The translations under genes were made by a program, and so were the position numbers. Shown here in pieces: positions 45,758 to 55,026 of a DNA stretch of 64,000 nucleotides; the first letter of the stretch is position 1; the number at the start of each line of letters is the position of its first letter. Location: NCBI RefSeq assembly GCF_002102185.1, contig NZ_LQOW01000031.1, forward strand, positions 496,001 to 560,000. The letters run 5' to 3'. The DNA comes from Mycobacterium fragae (GTDB lineage: Bacteria; Actinomycetota; Actinomycetes; Mycobacteriales; Mycobacteriaceae). The notes under the pieces were generated by a model. It was not told where the DNA came from and did not search any database. It worked only from the letters and a program-made list of their open reading frames with translations.

Positions 45758-45952
45758 ATGGCTCAGGAGCAGACCAAGCGTGGCGGTGGCGGCGGCGACG
45801 ACGACGACCTGACCGCCAGCACGGCCGCGGGCCAGGAGCGTCGCGAGAAGCTGACCGAGGAAACCGACGATCTGCTCGACGAGATCGATGACGTTCTGGA
45901 AGAGAACGCCGAGGACTTCGTGCGCGCGTACGTCCAAAAGGGCGGACAGTGA
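45758..45952 (+). CDS. pup: Prokaryotic ubiquitin-like protein Pup
   Basis: 64 residues from ATG 45758. Intrinsically disordered modifier: MAQEQTKRGGGGGDDDD, then the Mpa-binding helix region with DDLLDEIDDVLEENAEDFV, ending VQKGGQ. The terminal Gln must be deamidated by Dop before PafA links it to target lysines. The TGA overlaps the prcB GTG by 4 bp, the standard pup-prcB coupling. Orthologue of Rv2111c. Confidence 0.98.
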   Translation: MAQEQTKRGGGGGDDDDLTASTAAGQERREKLTEETDDLLDEIDDVLEENAEDFVRAYVQKGGQ

Positions 45953-46839
45953 CCTGGCCGTTCCGCGATCGCCTGGTCACTAACTCAGCACTTCCCGGAG
46001 TCCCATCTACCCCCGTAGAGCTGTCCTCGTTCGCCGACTTCCTGCGCCGTCAGGCGCCTGAGCTGCTGCCCATGGGCAGCGGTAGCGCCGAACCCGCCGG
46101 TACCGGGCAGCTGCCGCACGGGACCACCATCGTCGCGCTGAAATACCCCGGCGGTGTCGTGATGGCGGGCGACCGCCGCTCGACACAGGGCAACATGATC
46201 GCCGGCCGCGACATCAAGAAGGTGTACATCACCGATGACTACACCGCGACCGGGATCGCCGGCACCGCAGCCATCGCCGTCGAATTCGCCCGGCTCTACG
46301 CGGTCGAACTCGAGCACTACGAGAAGCTGGAGGGCGTCGCGCTGACGTTCCCAGGCAAGGTCAACCGGCTGGCGAACATGGTGCGCGGCAACCTCGCAGC
46401 CGCGATGCAGGGCCTGGTGGCGCTTCCGCTGCTGGCCGGTCTCGACCTCGACGATCCCGAGCCGGAGAAGGCGGGCCGCATCGTGTCGTTCGACGCGGCA
46501 GGCGGCTGGAACCTCGAGGAAGAGGGCTACCAGGCGGTGGGTTCGGGGTCGATCTTCGCCAAGTCGTCGATGAAAAAGCTGTATTCGCAGGTGTCCGATG
46601 CGGATTCGGCGCTTCGGGTCGTCGTCGAGGCGCTCTACGACGCGGCCGACGACGACTCCGCCACCGGCGGACCGGATCTGGTCCGTGGCATCTATCCGAC
46701 CGCGGTCCTCATCGACGCCGACGGCGCACAAGACGTGCCCGAGGAACGCATTGCCAACCTGGCGCGAGAGGTCATTGAAAACCGCTCTCGCGCAGACACT
46801 TTCGGTCCGGACGCGCAAGGCTCGCGGGGTGAGAAGTGA
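45949..46839 (+). CDS. prcB: 20S proteasome beta subunit
   Basis: 296 residues, GTG in the pup overlap. N-terminal nucleophile hydrolase: a ~58-residue propeptide ends at HG, before the catalytic Thr59 (TTIVALKYPGG), as in M. tuberculosis where Thr58 is exposed. GDRRSTQGNMIAGRDIKKV supplies the catalytic Asp/Lys region and VGSGSIFAKSSMKKLYS the Ser loop. Forms the two inner heptameric rings. Overlaps prcA by 4 bp. Confidence 0.98.
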   Translation: MTWPFRDRLVTNSALPGVPSTPVELSSFADFLRRQAPELLPMGSGSAEPAGTGQLPHGTTIVALKYPGGVVMAGDRRSTQGNMIAGRDIKKVYITDDYTATGIAGTAAIAVEFARLYAVELEHYEKLEGVALTFPGKVNRLANMVRGNLAAAMQGLVALPLLAGLDLDDPEPEKAGRIVSFDAAGGWNLEEEGYQAVGSGSIFAKSSMKKLYSQVSDADSALRVVVEALYDAADDDSATGGPDLVRGIYPTAVLIDADGAQDVPEERIANLAREVIENRSRADTFGPDAQGSRGEK

Positions 46840-47579
46840 GTTTCCCGTACTTCATCTCGCCCGAGCAGGCGATGCGCGAGCGCAGCGAGCTGGCGCGCAA
46901 AGGCATCGCGCGAGGCCGCAGCGTGGTCGCGCTGGCCTACTCCGGCGGAGTGCTGTTCGTCGCCGAGAACCCGTCGCGCTCACTACAGAAGATCAGCGAG
47001 CTCTACGACCGGGTCGGCTTCGCTGCCGCCGGCAAGTTCAACGAGTTCGACAACCTGCGCCGCGGCGGCATCCAGTTCGCCGACACCCGTGGCTACGCCT
47101 ACGACCGTCGCGACGTCACTGGCCGGCAGCTGGCCAACGTCTACGCGCAGACGCTCGGCACCATCTTCACCGAGCAGGCCAAACCGTATGAAGTCGAGCT
47201 GTGCGTGGCCGAAGTCGCGCACTACGGCGAGACCAAACCACCTGAGCTGTACCGGATCACCTACGACGGGTCGATCAACGACGAGCCGCACTACGTGGTG
47301 ATGGGTGGCACCACCGAGCCGATTGCCAACGCGCTCAAGGAGTCTTACGCCGAGAACGCCGATTTGGCCGATGCGGTGCGGATCGCCATCAATGCCCTGC
47401 AGACGGGCAGCTCCAACGGAGGTGACCAGCCCGCCCTCGGGGTGTCGACGTTGGAAGTCGCCATTCTCGACGCCAAGCGCCCCCGGCGCGCGTTCCGCCG
47501 GATCACCGGTTCAGCGCTGGAGGCTTTGCTGCCCAAAACGAAGAACTCGGGCGCCGCAGACAACGGCTCGTCGAAGTAG
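46836..47579 (+). CDS. prcA: 20S proteasome alpha subunit
   Basis: 247 residues, GTG. Outer-ring subunit without propeptide; the N-terminal residues (SFPYFISPEQAMRERSELARKG) form the gate and antechamber. The alpha-ring core follows with GRSVVALAYSGGVLFVAEN and KFNEFDNLRRGGIQFAD. The C-terminal tail after ~225 is Lys/Asn/Gly-rich and variable. Followed by 84 bp and then pafA; the M. tuberculosis gene block that separates prcA from pafA is not here. Confidence 0.98.
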   Translation: MSFPYFISPEQAMRERSELARKGIARGRSVVALAYSGGVLFVAENPSRSLQKISELYDRVGFAAAGKFNEFDNLRRGGIQFADTRGYAYDRRDVTGRQLANVYAQTLGTIFTEQAKPYEVELCVAEVAHYGETKPPELYRITYDGSINDEPHYVVMGGTTEPIANALKESYAENADLADAVRIAINALQTGSSNGGDQPALGVSTLEVAILDAKRPRRAFRRITGSALEALLPKTKNSGAADNGSSK

Positions 47580-47663
47580 CTGCGGCCGGTTCGTCAAAGG
47601 ATTCGAGACCCGCTCCCGGCGGGGGTGCACACCGGCTTCGCAAACAACCAGTACGCTCGAATC

Positions 47664-49022
47664 GTGCAGCGGCGGATCATGGGCATCGAGACCGAATTCG
47701 GTGTCACCTGCACATTCCACGGCCACCGGCGCCTGTCTCCCGACGAGGTGGCCCGTTATCTCTTCCGCAGGGTGGTGTCCTGGGGCCGCAGCTCCAACGT
47801 ATTCCTGCGAAACGGCGCCCGGCTCTACCTCGACGTGGGCAGCCATCCCGAGTACGCCACCGCCGAATGCGACAGCCTGGTGCAACTGGTTACCCATGAC
47901 CGTGCCGGCGAGCGCGTGCTGGAGGACCTGCTCGTCGACGCCGAACAGCGGCTCGCCGACGAGGGCATCGGCGGTGACATCTACCTGTTCAAGAACAACA
48001 CCGACTCGGCCGGCAACTCCTACGGCTGTCACGAGAACTACCTGATCGTGCGGGCCGGTGAATTCTCCCGGATCTCCGACGTGCTGTTGCCTTTCCTGGT
48101 CACCCGCCAGCTGATCTGCGGGGCCGGCAAAGTGCTGCAAACCCCCAAGGCCGCGACGTTCTGCCTATCCCAGCGCGCCGAGCACATCTGGGAGGGCGTC
48201 TCTAGCGCGACAACGCGATCACGCCCCATCATCAATACCCGCGACGAGCCGCACGCCGACGCCGAAAAATACCGCCGGTTGCACGTCATCGTCGGCGACT
48301 CCAACATGTGCGAAACCACCACAATGCTCAAGGTGGGAACCGCCGCGCTGGTGCTGGAAATGATCGAAGCCGGCGTGGCGTTCCGCGACTTCTCGCTGGA
48401 CAACCCGATCCGCGCCATCCGCGAGGTCAGCCACGACATCACCGGCCGGCGTCCGGTGCGGCTGGCCGGCGGGCGTCAGGCCAGCGCACTGGACATCCAG
48501 CGCGAGTACTACGCCAGGGCCGTCGAGCATCTGCAGACCCGCGAGCCCAACGCGCAGATCGAGCAGGTCGTCGACCTGTGGGGACGTCAGCTCGACGCCG
48601 TCGAGAGTCAGGACTTCGCCAAGGTCGACACCGAAATCGACTGGGTGATCAAGCGCAAGCTCTTCCAGCGCTATCAGGACCGCTATGACATGGAGCTGTC
48701 CGACTCCAAGATCGCTCAACTCGATCTGGCCTATCACGACATCAAACGTGGCCGCGGCGTCTTCGATCTGCTGCAGAGCAAGGGCCTGGCAGCGCGCATC
48801 ACCACCGACGAAGAAATCGAGGACGCCGTCGACCAGCCGCCGCAAACCACCCGTGCGCGGCTGCGCGGCGAGTTCATCAGCGCCGCCCAGGCCGCCGGGC
48901 GTGACTTCACCGTCGACTGGGTGCACCTCAAACTCAACGACCAGGCCCAGCGCACCGTGCTGTGCAAGGACCCGTTCCGGTCGGTCGACGAGCGGGTCAA
49001 GCGGCTGATCGCCAGCATGTAA
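47664..49022 (+). CDS. pafA: Pup--protein ligase PafA
   Basis: 452 residues from GTG 47664 (VQRRIMGIETEFG), exactly the M. tuberculosis length; the frame is open 13 codons further up. Joins the deamidated Glu of Pup to lysines of targets using ATP. GIETEFGVT and HPEYATAECDSL hold metal-binding Glu residues, FKNNTDSAGNSYGCHENYL the active-site loop, NTRDEPHADAEKYRR the ATP site. Closely related to Dop but without its loop insertion. Confidence 0.98.
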   Translation: MQRRIMGIETEFGVTCTFHGHRRLSPDEVARYLFRRVVSWGRSSNVFLRNGARLYLDVGSHPEYATAECDSLVQLVTHDRAGERVLEDLLVDAEQRLADEGIGGDIYLFKNNTDSAGNSYGCHENYLIVRAGEFSRISDVLLPFLVTRQLICGAGKVLQTPKAATFCLSQRAEHIWEGVSSATTRSRPIINTRDEPHADAEKYRRLHVIVGDSNMCETTTMLKVGTAALVLEMIEAGVAFRDFSLDNPIRAIREVSHDITGRRPVRLAGGRQASALDIQREYYARAVEHLQTREPNAQIEQVVDLWGRQLDAVESQDFAKVDTEIDWVIKRKLFQRYQDRYDMELSDSKIAQLDLAYHDIKRGRGVFDLLQSKGLAARITTDEEIEDAVDQPPQTTRARLRGEFISAAQAAGRDFTVDWVHLKLNDQAQRTVLCKDPFRSVDERVKRLIASM

Positions 49023-49048
49023 ACCGGGCCGGCCCGGCAATTAGGCTG

Positions 49049-50044
49049 ATGTCCGTGGCGATTTCGAAAGTCGAACGGTTGGTGAACCTCGTCATCGCGC
49101 TGCTTTCCGCCCGCGGCTACCTAACCGCCGAGAAGATCCGATCCACCGTGGCTGGCTATTCCGACAGTCCCAGCGACGAAGCGTTCTCACGGATGTTCGA
49201 GCGCGACAAGAACGAGCTGCGCGACTTGGGGATTCCGCTCGAGACCGGCAAGGTGTCGGCATTCGATCCGGTGGAGGGCTACCGCATCAACCGCGAGGCT
49301 TACGCGCTGCCCGCCGTGGAGTTGACGCCCGATGAGGCGGCCGCCGTGGCGGTCGCCACCCAGCTGTGGGAGTCGCCGGAACTGATCACCGCCACCCAGG
49401 GCGCGCTGCTCAAGTTGCGGGCCGCCGGGGTGGACCTCGACCCCGACGCGCCGGTGGCCATCGCTTCGCCGGCGGGGATCGCGGGGTTGCGGGGATCGGA
49501 GGGCGTGCTCGGGGCGTTGCTGTCGGCCATCGATGCCGGGCAGGCCGTTCAGTTTCCGCATCGCCCGTCGCGCACCGAGCCGTACACCACCCGCACCGTC
49601 GAACCGTGGGGGGTGCTGACCGAGCGGGGCCGGTGGTATCTGGTGGGGCACGACCGCGACCGCGGCGCCACCCGCGTGTTCCGGCTGTCCCGGATCGGGG
49701 AGCAGGTGACGCCGATCGGCCCGGCCGGCGCCGTCACCCGGCCCGAAGACGTCGACCTGCGCACGATCGTGGCCGAGGCGGTCGGCGAGACGCCGTCGGG
49801 CGTGCAGGCCCAGGTGTGGGTGGCCGACGGGCGGGCCACCGCGCTGCGGCGCGCCGGGACGTCGCTCGGGCCTCGGCAACTGGCCGGCCGCGACGGCGAG
49901 GTCATCGAGCTCGACGTGGGATCCACCGACCGACTGGCGCGTGAGGTCGCCGGTTACGGCGCCGACGCCGTTGTGCTGGAACCCTCGTCGCTGCGCGACG
50001 AGGTATTGGCCAGGCTGCGCGCACATGCGGAGGTGGCGTCGTGA
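49049..50044 (+). CDS. pafB: WYL-domain transcriptional regulator PafB
   Basis: 331 residues from ATG 49049; GTG 49055 (VAISKVERL) fits the M. tuberculosis start equally well. N-terminal winged helix (~1-70, SKVERLVNLVIALLSARGY), then the WYL sensor domain (VEPWGVLTERGRWYLVGHDRDR) and the C-terminal WCX part. With PafC it activates the RecA/LexA-independent DNA damage response in mycobacteria. Its TGA overlaps pafC by 4 bp (GTGA). Confidence 0.96.
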   Translation: MSVAISKVERLVNLVIALLSARGYLTAEKIRSTVAGYSDSPSDEAFSRMFERDKNELRDLGIPLETGKVSAFDPVEGYRINREAYALPAVELTPDEAAAVAVATQLWESPELITATQGALLKLRAAGVDLDPDAPVAIASPAGIAGLRGSEGVLGALLSAIDAGQAVQFPHRPSRTEPYTTRTVEPWGVLTERGRWYLVGHDRDRGATRVFRLSRIGEQVTPIGPAGAVTRPEDVDLRTIVAEAVGETPSGVQAQVWVADGRATALRRAGTSLGPRQLAGRDGEVIELDVGSTDRLAREVAGYGADAVVLEPSSLRDEVLARLRAHAEVAS

Positions 50045-51006
50045 CACCGGTGTCCACGCGCCTGGTGCGATTGCTCAACATGGTGCCGTATTTCCAGGCC
50101 AACCCGCGGGTCACCCGGGCCCAGGCCGCCGCCGATCTGGGCGTCTCGGTCAAGCAACTGGGCGAGGACCTCGACCAGCTGTGGATGTGTGGCCTGCCCG
50201 GCTACAGCCCGGGTGATCTGATCGACTTCCAGTTCTCCGGCGACACCATCGAGGTGACGTTCTCCGCCGGCATGGACACGCCGCTGCAGCTCACCTCGCC
50301 GGAGGCCACCGGGCTGTTGGTGGCGCTGCGGGCGCTGGCGGACATCCCGGGGGTCGTCGACCCGGAGGCGGCGCGCAGCGCCATCGCGAAAATCGAGGCG
50401 GCGGCCGGGGCCGCCGGACACGGCGATCACGTCGCCGCGGTCGACGAGCCGGCGCCCGCCGAAGTTCGGGCCGCGGCCGCGGTACGCGAGGCGGTGCGCG
50501 GCAAGCGGGCGCTGCGCATCGACTACTACTCGGCCTCGCATGACACCCTGTCCACCCGGATCGTCGACCCCATCCGCATTGTGCTGGTCGGCGACCACAG
50601 CTACCTGGAGGCATGGTCACGCGAGGCCGAGGGGGTGCGGCTGTTCAGGTTCGACCGCATCGTCGACGCGACGGTGCTCGACGAGCCGTCCGCGCCGCCC
50701 AAACCCGCGGTGCAGGCGCCGCCGGACACCTCCCTGTTCGACGCCGACCCGGCGCTGCCGTCGGCGACGCTGCAGCTCGCGCCGTCGGCCTCGTGGATGT
50801 TCGAGTACTACCCGATGCGCCTGCTGCGTGAGCTGCCCAATGGTCACTGCGAGGCGGCGATGACCTACGCCTCCGACGAGTGGATGGCGCGCCTGGTGCT
50901 GGGCCTGGGGTCCTCGGTGCGTGTCCTGGCACCGGAATCGCTGGTCCGACGGGTGCGCGACGCAGCGACGGCGGCGCTGGAGTCCTACCAGGCCGCGGCG
51001 CGGTAG
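50041..51006 (+). CDS. pafC: WYL-domain transcriptional regulator PafC
   Basis: 321 residues, GTG overlapping pafB. Same plan as PafB: winged helix (TRLVRLLNMVPYFQANPRVTRAQAA), WYL domain with RIVDPIRIVLVGDHSYLEAWS and VRLFRFDRIVDATV, and a C-terminal extension (ARLVLGLGSSVRVLAP). Acts as an obligate partner of PafB. The classical WYL triplet reads YLEAW here. An Ala/Pro-rich segment lies between the WYL and C-terminal parts. Confidence 0.96.
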   Translation: MTPVSTRLVRLLNMVPYFQANPRVTRAQAAADLGVSVKQLGEDLDQLWMCGLPGYSPGDLIDFQFSGDTIEVTFSAGMDTPLQLTSPEATGLLVALRALADIPGVVDPEAARSAIAKIEAAAGAAGHGDHVAAVDEPAPAEVRAAAAVREAVRGKRALRIDYYSASHDTLSTRIVDPIRIVLVGDHSYLEAWSREAEGVRLFRFDRIVDATVLDEPSAPPKPAVQAPPDTSLFDADPALPSATLQLAPSASWMFEYYPMRLLRELPNGHCEAAMTYASDEWMARLVLGLGSSVRVLAPESLVRRVRDAATAALESYQAAAR

Positions 51007-51035
51007 CATCGTGGGGACGTCTGGAGGTAACCAAA

Positions 51036-51278
51036 GTGGGCAGTCTTAGTCCGTGGCACTGGGCGATCCTTGCCGTCGTGGTGGTGCTGCTGTTCGGTGC
51101 CAAGAGGCTTCCCGACGCGGCACGTTCGTTGGGTAAGTCGTTGCGCATCTTCAAGTCCGAGGTTCGTGAACTGCAAAGTGACAGCAAGCCGGAGACGTCT
51201 GCCGCCCAGCCCACGCAGGCCTCGCCGGTGCAGTCCGAGCGGGTCGACCCGCCACCGGCCGACGGACGGACGGCCTAG
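51036..51278 (+). CDS. tatA: Sec-independent protein translocase subunit TatA
   Basis: 80 residues from GTG 51036 (VGSLSPWHWAI) with the ribosome binding site GGAGGTAACC; longer frames are shadow of pafC. One membrane helix (~5-20), the hinge FGAKRLPDAARSLGKS, an amphipathic helix, and a polar Pro/Gln/Ser tail. Forms the pore part of the Tat pathway for folded proteins. TatB is coded elsewhere. Orthologue of Rv2094c. Confidence 0.96.
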   Translation: MGSLSPWHWAILAVVVVLLFGAKRLPDAARSLGKSLRIFKSEVRELQSDSKPETSAAQPTQASPVQSERVDPPPADGRTA

Positions 51279-51317
51279 CCTGGCATCGCTGCCGCGGCGC
51301 CCGAGCGCCTTCTGACC

Positions 51318-52226
51318 GTGCGGACCACCGGCTTTCTCAGGCGGCTCGATCCACGCCTGCGTCGCAGCCGCACCAATCCCGACGGGACCATGTCGCTCGT
51401 CGCGCACCTCACCGAATTGCGCACCCGGCTGCTGATCTCGTTGGCCACGATCGTGCTCACCACGGCGCTGGGCTTCGTCTGGTATTCGCACTCGCTGTTC
51501 GGGCTGGAAAGCCTGGGCGAGTGGCTGCGGCATCCCTACTGCGCGCTGCCGGCGTCCGCGCGGGCCGACATCAGCGCCAACGGGCAATGCCGGTTGTTGG
51601 CCACGGCGCCGTTCGACCAGTTCATGCTGCGGCTGAAGGTCGGCCTCACCGCCGGGATCGTGCTGGCCTGCCCGATGTGGCTCTACCAAATCTGGGCGTT
51701 CATCACGCCGGGGCTGTACAAGAAGGAGCGCCGCTTCGCGGTGGCGTTCGTGGTGCCCGCGGCGATGCTGTTCGTCGCCGGCGCGGTGCTGGCCTACCTG
51801 GTGCTGTCCAAGGCGTTGCACTTCCTGTTGACCGTGGGCAGCGACGTGCAGGTGACCGCGCTGTCCGGCGACCGGTATTTCGGTTTCCTGATCAACCTGC
51901 TGCTTGTTTTCGGGGTCAGCTTCGAGTTCCCGTTGCTGCTGGTCATGCTCAACCTGGCCGGCGTGCTGAGCTATGCCCGGCTGAAGTCCTGGCGGCGCGG
52001 CCTGATCTTCACGGTGTTCGTGTTCGCGGCGATATTCACCCCGGGATCCGACCCGTTTTCGATGATCGCGCTCGGGCTGGCGCTGACCCTGCTGCTCGAA
52101 CTCGCCATCCAGATCGCCCGCCTGCACGACAAACGGAAAGCCAAACGCGAAGCGCTAACCGCGATCCCCGACGAGGAAGCATCGACCATCGAACCGCCGT
52201 CGGCAGTGCATGAAGACGTCACCTGA
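51318..52226 (+). CDS. tatC: Sec-independent protein translocase subunit TatC
   Basis: 302 residues, GTG. Six membrane helices; MSLVAHLTELRTRLLISL is the signal-peptide-recognising N-terminal motif, FDQFMLRLKVGLTAGIVLACP and FITPGLYKKERRF (with the conserved Glu) the core, FTPGSDPFSMIALG the last loops. A hydrophilic tail of ~45 residues follows. Overlaps helY by 17 bp, so the helicase is translated with it. Confidence 0.97.
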   Translation: MRTTGFLRRLDPRLRRSRTNPDGTMSLVAHLTELRTRLLISLATIVLTTALGFVWYSHSLFGLESLGEWLRHPYCALPASARADISANGQCRLLATAPFDQFMLRLKVGLTAGIVLACPMWLYQIWAFITPGLYKKERRFAVAFVVPAAMLFVAGAVLAYLVLSKALHFLLTVGSDVQVTALSGDRYFGFLINLLLVFGVSFEFPLLLVMLNLAGVLSYARLKSWRRGLIFTVFVFAAIFTPGSDPFSMIALGLALTLLLELAIQIARLHDKRKAKREALTAIPDEEASTIEPPSAVHEDVT

Positions 52227-54951
52227 CCCGAGCGAGCTGGCCCGGTTCAGCGCCGAACTGGCCTTCGGGCTCGACCCGTTTCAGCAGCAGGCCTGTGAGG
52301 CGCTGGAACGCAGCCACGACGTGCTGGTCTGCGCCCCGACCGGGGCCGGCAAGACCGTCGTCGGCGAGTTCGCGGTGCACCTCGCGCTGGCCGCGGGCGG
52401 CAAATGCTTCTACACCACACCGCTGAAGGCGCTGTCCAACCAGAAGCACACCGACTTCGTCGCACGCTACGGCCCGGATCGGATCGGGCTGCTCACCGGC
52501 GACCTGTCCGTCAACGCCAACGCACCGGTGGTGGTCATGACCACCGAGGTGCTGCGCAATATGCTCTACGCCGATTCGCCTGTGCTGCAAGGGCTTTCCC
52601 ACGTGGTCATGGACGAGGTGCATTTCCTGGCCGACCGGATGCGTGGCGCGGTGTGGGAGGAGGTGATCCTGCACCTGCCCGACGAGGTGCGACTGATCAG
52701 CTTGTCGGCGACGGTGAGCAACGCCGAGGAGTTCGGTGGCTGGATCCAAACCGTGCGCGGCGATACGACGGTCGTCGTCGACGAGCACCGGCCGGTCCCG
52801 CTCTGGCAGCACATGATGGTGGGCAAGCGCGTCTTCGACCTGTTCGACTACACCGGCGACGAAGGCAAGCATCAGCCGCAGGTGGACCCAAACTTGTTGC
52901 GCCACATCGCGAATCGCCGTGAGGCGGACCGGCTGGCGGACTGGCGGGGCCCCCGCAGGCAGGCGGGACGGCCGAGCATGTACCGGTCGCCGTCACGCCC
53001 GGACGTGATCGCGACGCTCGACCGCGAAGGCCTGCTGCCGGCGATCACGTTCGTGTTCTCCCGGGCCGGTTGTGATGCAGCGGTCGCGCAGTGCCTGCGA
53101 TCGCCGCTGCGGTTGACCACCGAGGAGGACCGGGCGCAGATCGCCGAGGTGATCGACCACCGCTGCGGCGACCTCGCCGACTCCGACCTGGATGTGCTCG
53201 GCTACTACGAGTGGCGCGAGGGGCTGCTGCGCGGTTTGGCCGCTCATCACGCCGGGTTGTTGCCGGTGTTTCGGCACACCGTCGAGGAGCTGTTCAGCGC
53301 CGGGCTGATCAAAGCGGTGTTCGCCACCGAAACCCTGGCGCTGGGCATCAACATGCCGGCTCGCACCGTGGTACTGGAGCGGCTGGTGAAGTTCAACGGC
53401 GAGCAGCACGTCCCGCTGACGCCCGGCGAGTACACGCAGCTCACGGGGCGGGCCGGCAGGCGCGGCATCGACATCGAGGGCCATGCGGTCGTCATCTGGC
53501 ATCCCGAGATCGAACCGGCCGAAGTCGCCGGCCTCGCCTCCACACGCACCTTCCCGCTGCGTAGCTCGTTCGCGCCGTCGTACAACATGACGATCAACCT
53601 GGTGCACCGAATGGGCCCGGAGCAGGCGCACCGCCTGCTGGAGCAGTCGTTCGCGCAGTATCAGGCGGACCGCTCGGTGGTCGGTCTGGTCCGCGGCGTC
53701 GAGCGTGGCGAGCGGATGCTCGACGAAATCGCCGCCGAACTCGGCGGAAAAGATGCGCCGATCCTCGACTACGCCCGGCTGCGCGAGCAGATCTCGCAGC
53801 GGGAGCGCGCGCAGGCCCGCTCATCGCGATTGCAGCGACGGCAGGCGGCCAACGACGCGTTGGCGGCGCTGCGTCGCGGCGACATCATCACGATCACCCA
53901 CGGCCGCCGTGGCGGCCTGGCGGTCGTGCTGGAATCCGACCGCGACAGCTCCGACCCGCGGCCCCTGGTGCTGACCGAGCACCGCTGGGCGGGGCGGATC
54001 TCGTCGGCCGACTATTCCGGCGCGTCGACGCCGATGGGTTCGATGTCGCTGCCCAAGCGGGTCGAACACCGCCAGCCGCGGGTTCGCCGCGATCTGGCGT
54101 CGGCGCTGCGGTCGGCGGCCGCCGGATTGCCGAGTCCGTCCGGCCGTCGTGGGCGTGGCGCACGCGGCGAGGAGCCCGACATCGACCCCGAGCTGGTGTC
54201 GCTGCGCCAGCAGCTGCGCCGTCATCCCGCGCATCACGCGCCCGGCCGGGAGGCCCAGGTTCGCGTCGCCGAACGGTACTTGCGCATCGAACGCGACAAC
54301 GCCGCGCTGCAGAAGAAGGTGGCCGCCGCCACCAACTCATTGGCCCGCACCTTCGACCGGATCGTCGGGCTGCTCACCGAGCGTGGATTCATCCGGCCCA
54401 CCGACGGTGATCCCGCGGTCACCGACGACGGGCGGCTGCTGGCCCGGATCTACAGCGAAAGCGACCTCCTGGTGGCCGAATGCCTGCGCACCGGGGCCTG
54501 GAAGGGCCTGCGACCCGCCGAATTGGCTGCCGTGGTCTCGGCCGTGCTCTACGAATCCCGCGGCGGTGACGGACCCGGACCGCCGCAAAACGCGGAGCTC
54601 CCGACCCAGGGGGTGCGCCAGGCGCTGCATCGGACGCGCCGGCTGTCGGCGCAGTTGCGCGCCGATGAGCAGCTGCACCGGATCACCCCGAGCCGCGAGC
54701 CCGACGACGGTTTCGTCGGCGCGCTCTACCGCTGGGCCACCCGCGGCGATCTGGCCGCGGCGTTGGCCGCCGCCGACACCGACGGCATAGGTTCCGTGTT
54801 GTCGGCCGGCGACTTCGTGCGTTGGTGCCGGCAGGTGCTCGACCTGTTGGACCAGATCCGCAACGCCGCCCCCCAACCGGAGCTGCGGGTCACCGCCAAG
54901 AGTGCGATCGACACAATTCGGCGTGGGGTCGTCGCAGTTGACGCCGGGTAG
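52210..54951 (+). CDS. helY: Ski2-like superfamily 2 RNA/DNA helicase HelY
   Basis: 913 residues, ATG inside the end of tatC. Motif I APTGAGKTVVGEF, Ia TTPLKALSNQK, II DEVHFLADRMRG, III LSATVSNAEEF, V ATETLALGINMPARTV, VI QLTGRAGRRGID. The C-terminal half resembles the DSHCT region of Ski2/Mtr4 proteins (MLDEIAAELGG ... GDFVRWCRQVLDLLDQIRNAA). Similar in length to M. tuberculosis HelY (906). Likely RNA turnover; no direct test here. Confidence 0.95.
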   Translation: MKTSPDPSELARFSAELAFGLDPFQQQACEALERSHDVLVCAPTGAGKTVVGEFAVHLALAAGGKCFYTTPLKALSNQKHTDFVARYGPDRIGLLTGDLSVNANAPVVVMTTEVLRNMLYADSPVLQGLSHVVMDEVHFLADRMRGAVWEEVILHLPDEVRLISLSATVSNAEEFGGWIQTVRGDTTVVVDEHRPVPLWQHMMVGKRVFDLFDYTGDEGKHQPQVDPNLLRHIANRREADRLADWRGPRRQAGRPSMYRSPSRPDVIATLDREGLLPAITFVFSRAGCDAAVAQCLRSPLRLTTEEDRAQIAEVIDHRCGDLADSDLDVLGYYEWREGLLRGLAAHHAGLLPVFRHTVEELFSAGLIKAVFATETLALGINMPARTVVLERLVKFNGEQHVPLTPGEYTQLTGRAGRRGIDIEGHAVVIWHPEIEPAEVAGLASTRTFPLRSSFAPSYNMTINLVHRMGPEQAHRLLEQSFAQYQADRSVVGLVRGVERGERMLDEIAAELGGKDAPILDYARLREQISQRERAQARSSRLQRRQAANDALAALRRGDIITITHGRRGGLAVVLESDRDSSDPRPLVLTEHRWAGRISSADYSGASTPMGSMSLPKRVEHRQPRVRRDLASALRSAAAGLPSPSGRRGRGARGEEPDIDPELVSLRQQLRRHPAHHAPGREAQVRVAERYLRIERDNAALQKKVAAATNSLARTFDRIVGLLTERGFIRPTDGDPAVTDDGRLLARIYSESDLLVAECLRTGAWKGLRPAELAAVVSAVLYESRGGDGPGPPQNAELPTQGVRQALHRTRRLSAQLRADEQLHRITPSREPDDGFVGALYRWATRGDLAAALAAADTDGIGSVLSAGDFVRWCRQVLDLLDQIRNAAPQPELRVTAKSAIDTIRRGVVAVDAG

Positions 54952-55026
54952 GCTAAGGCCCGAGCTACGGTTGCATCCAGCAACCAGTGCCAGGACTGCA
55001 ATGAGGACTGAGAGGACTGACACACG

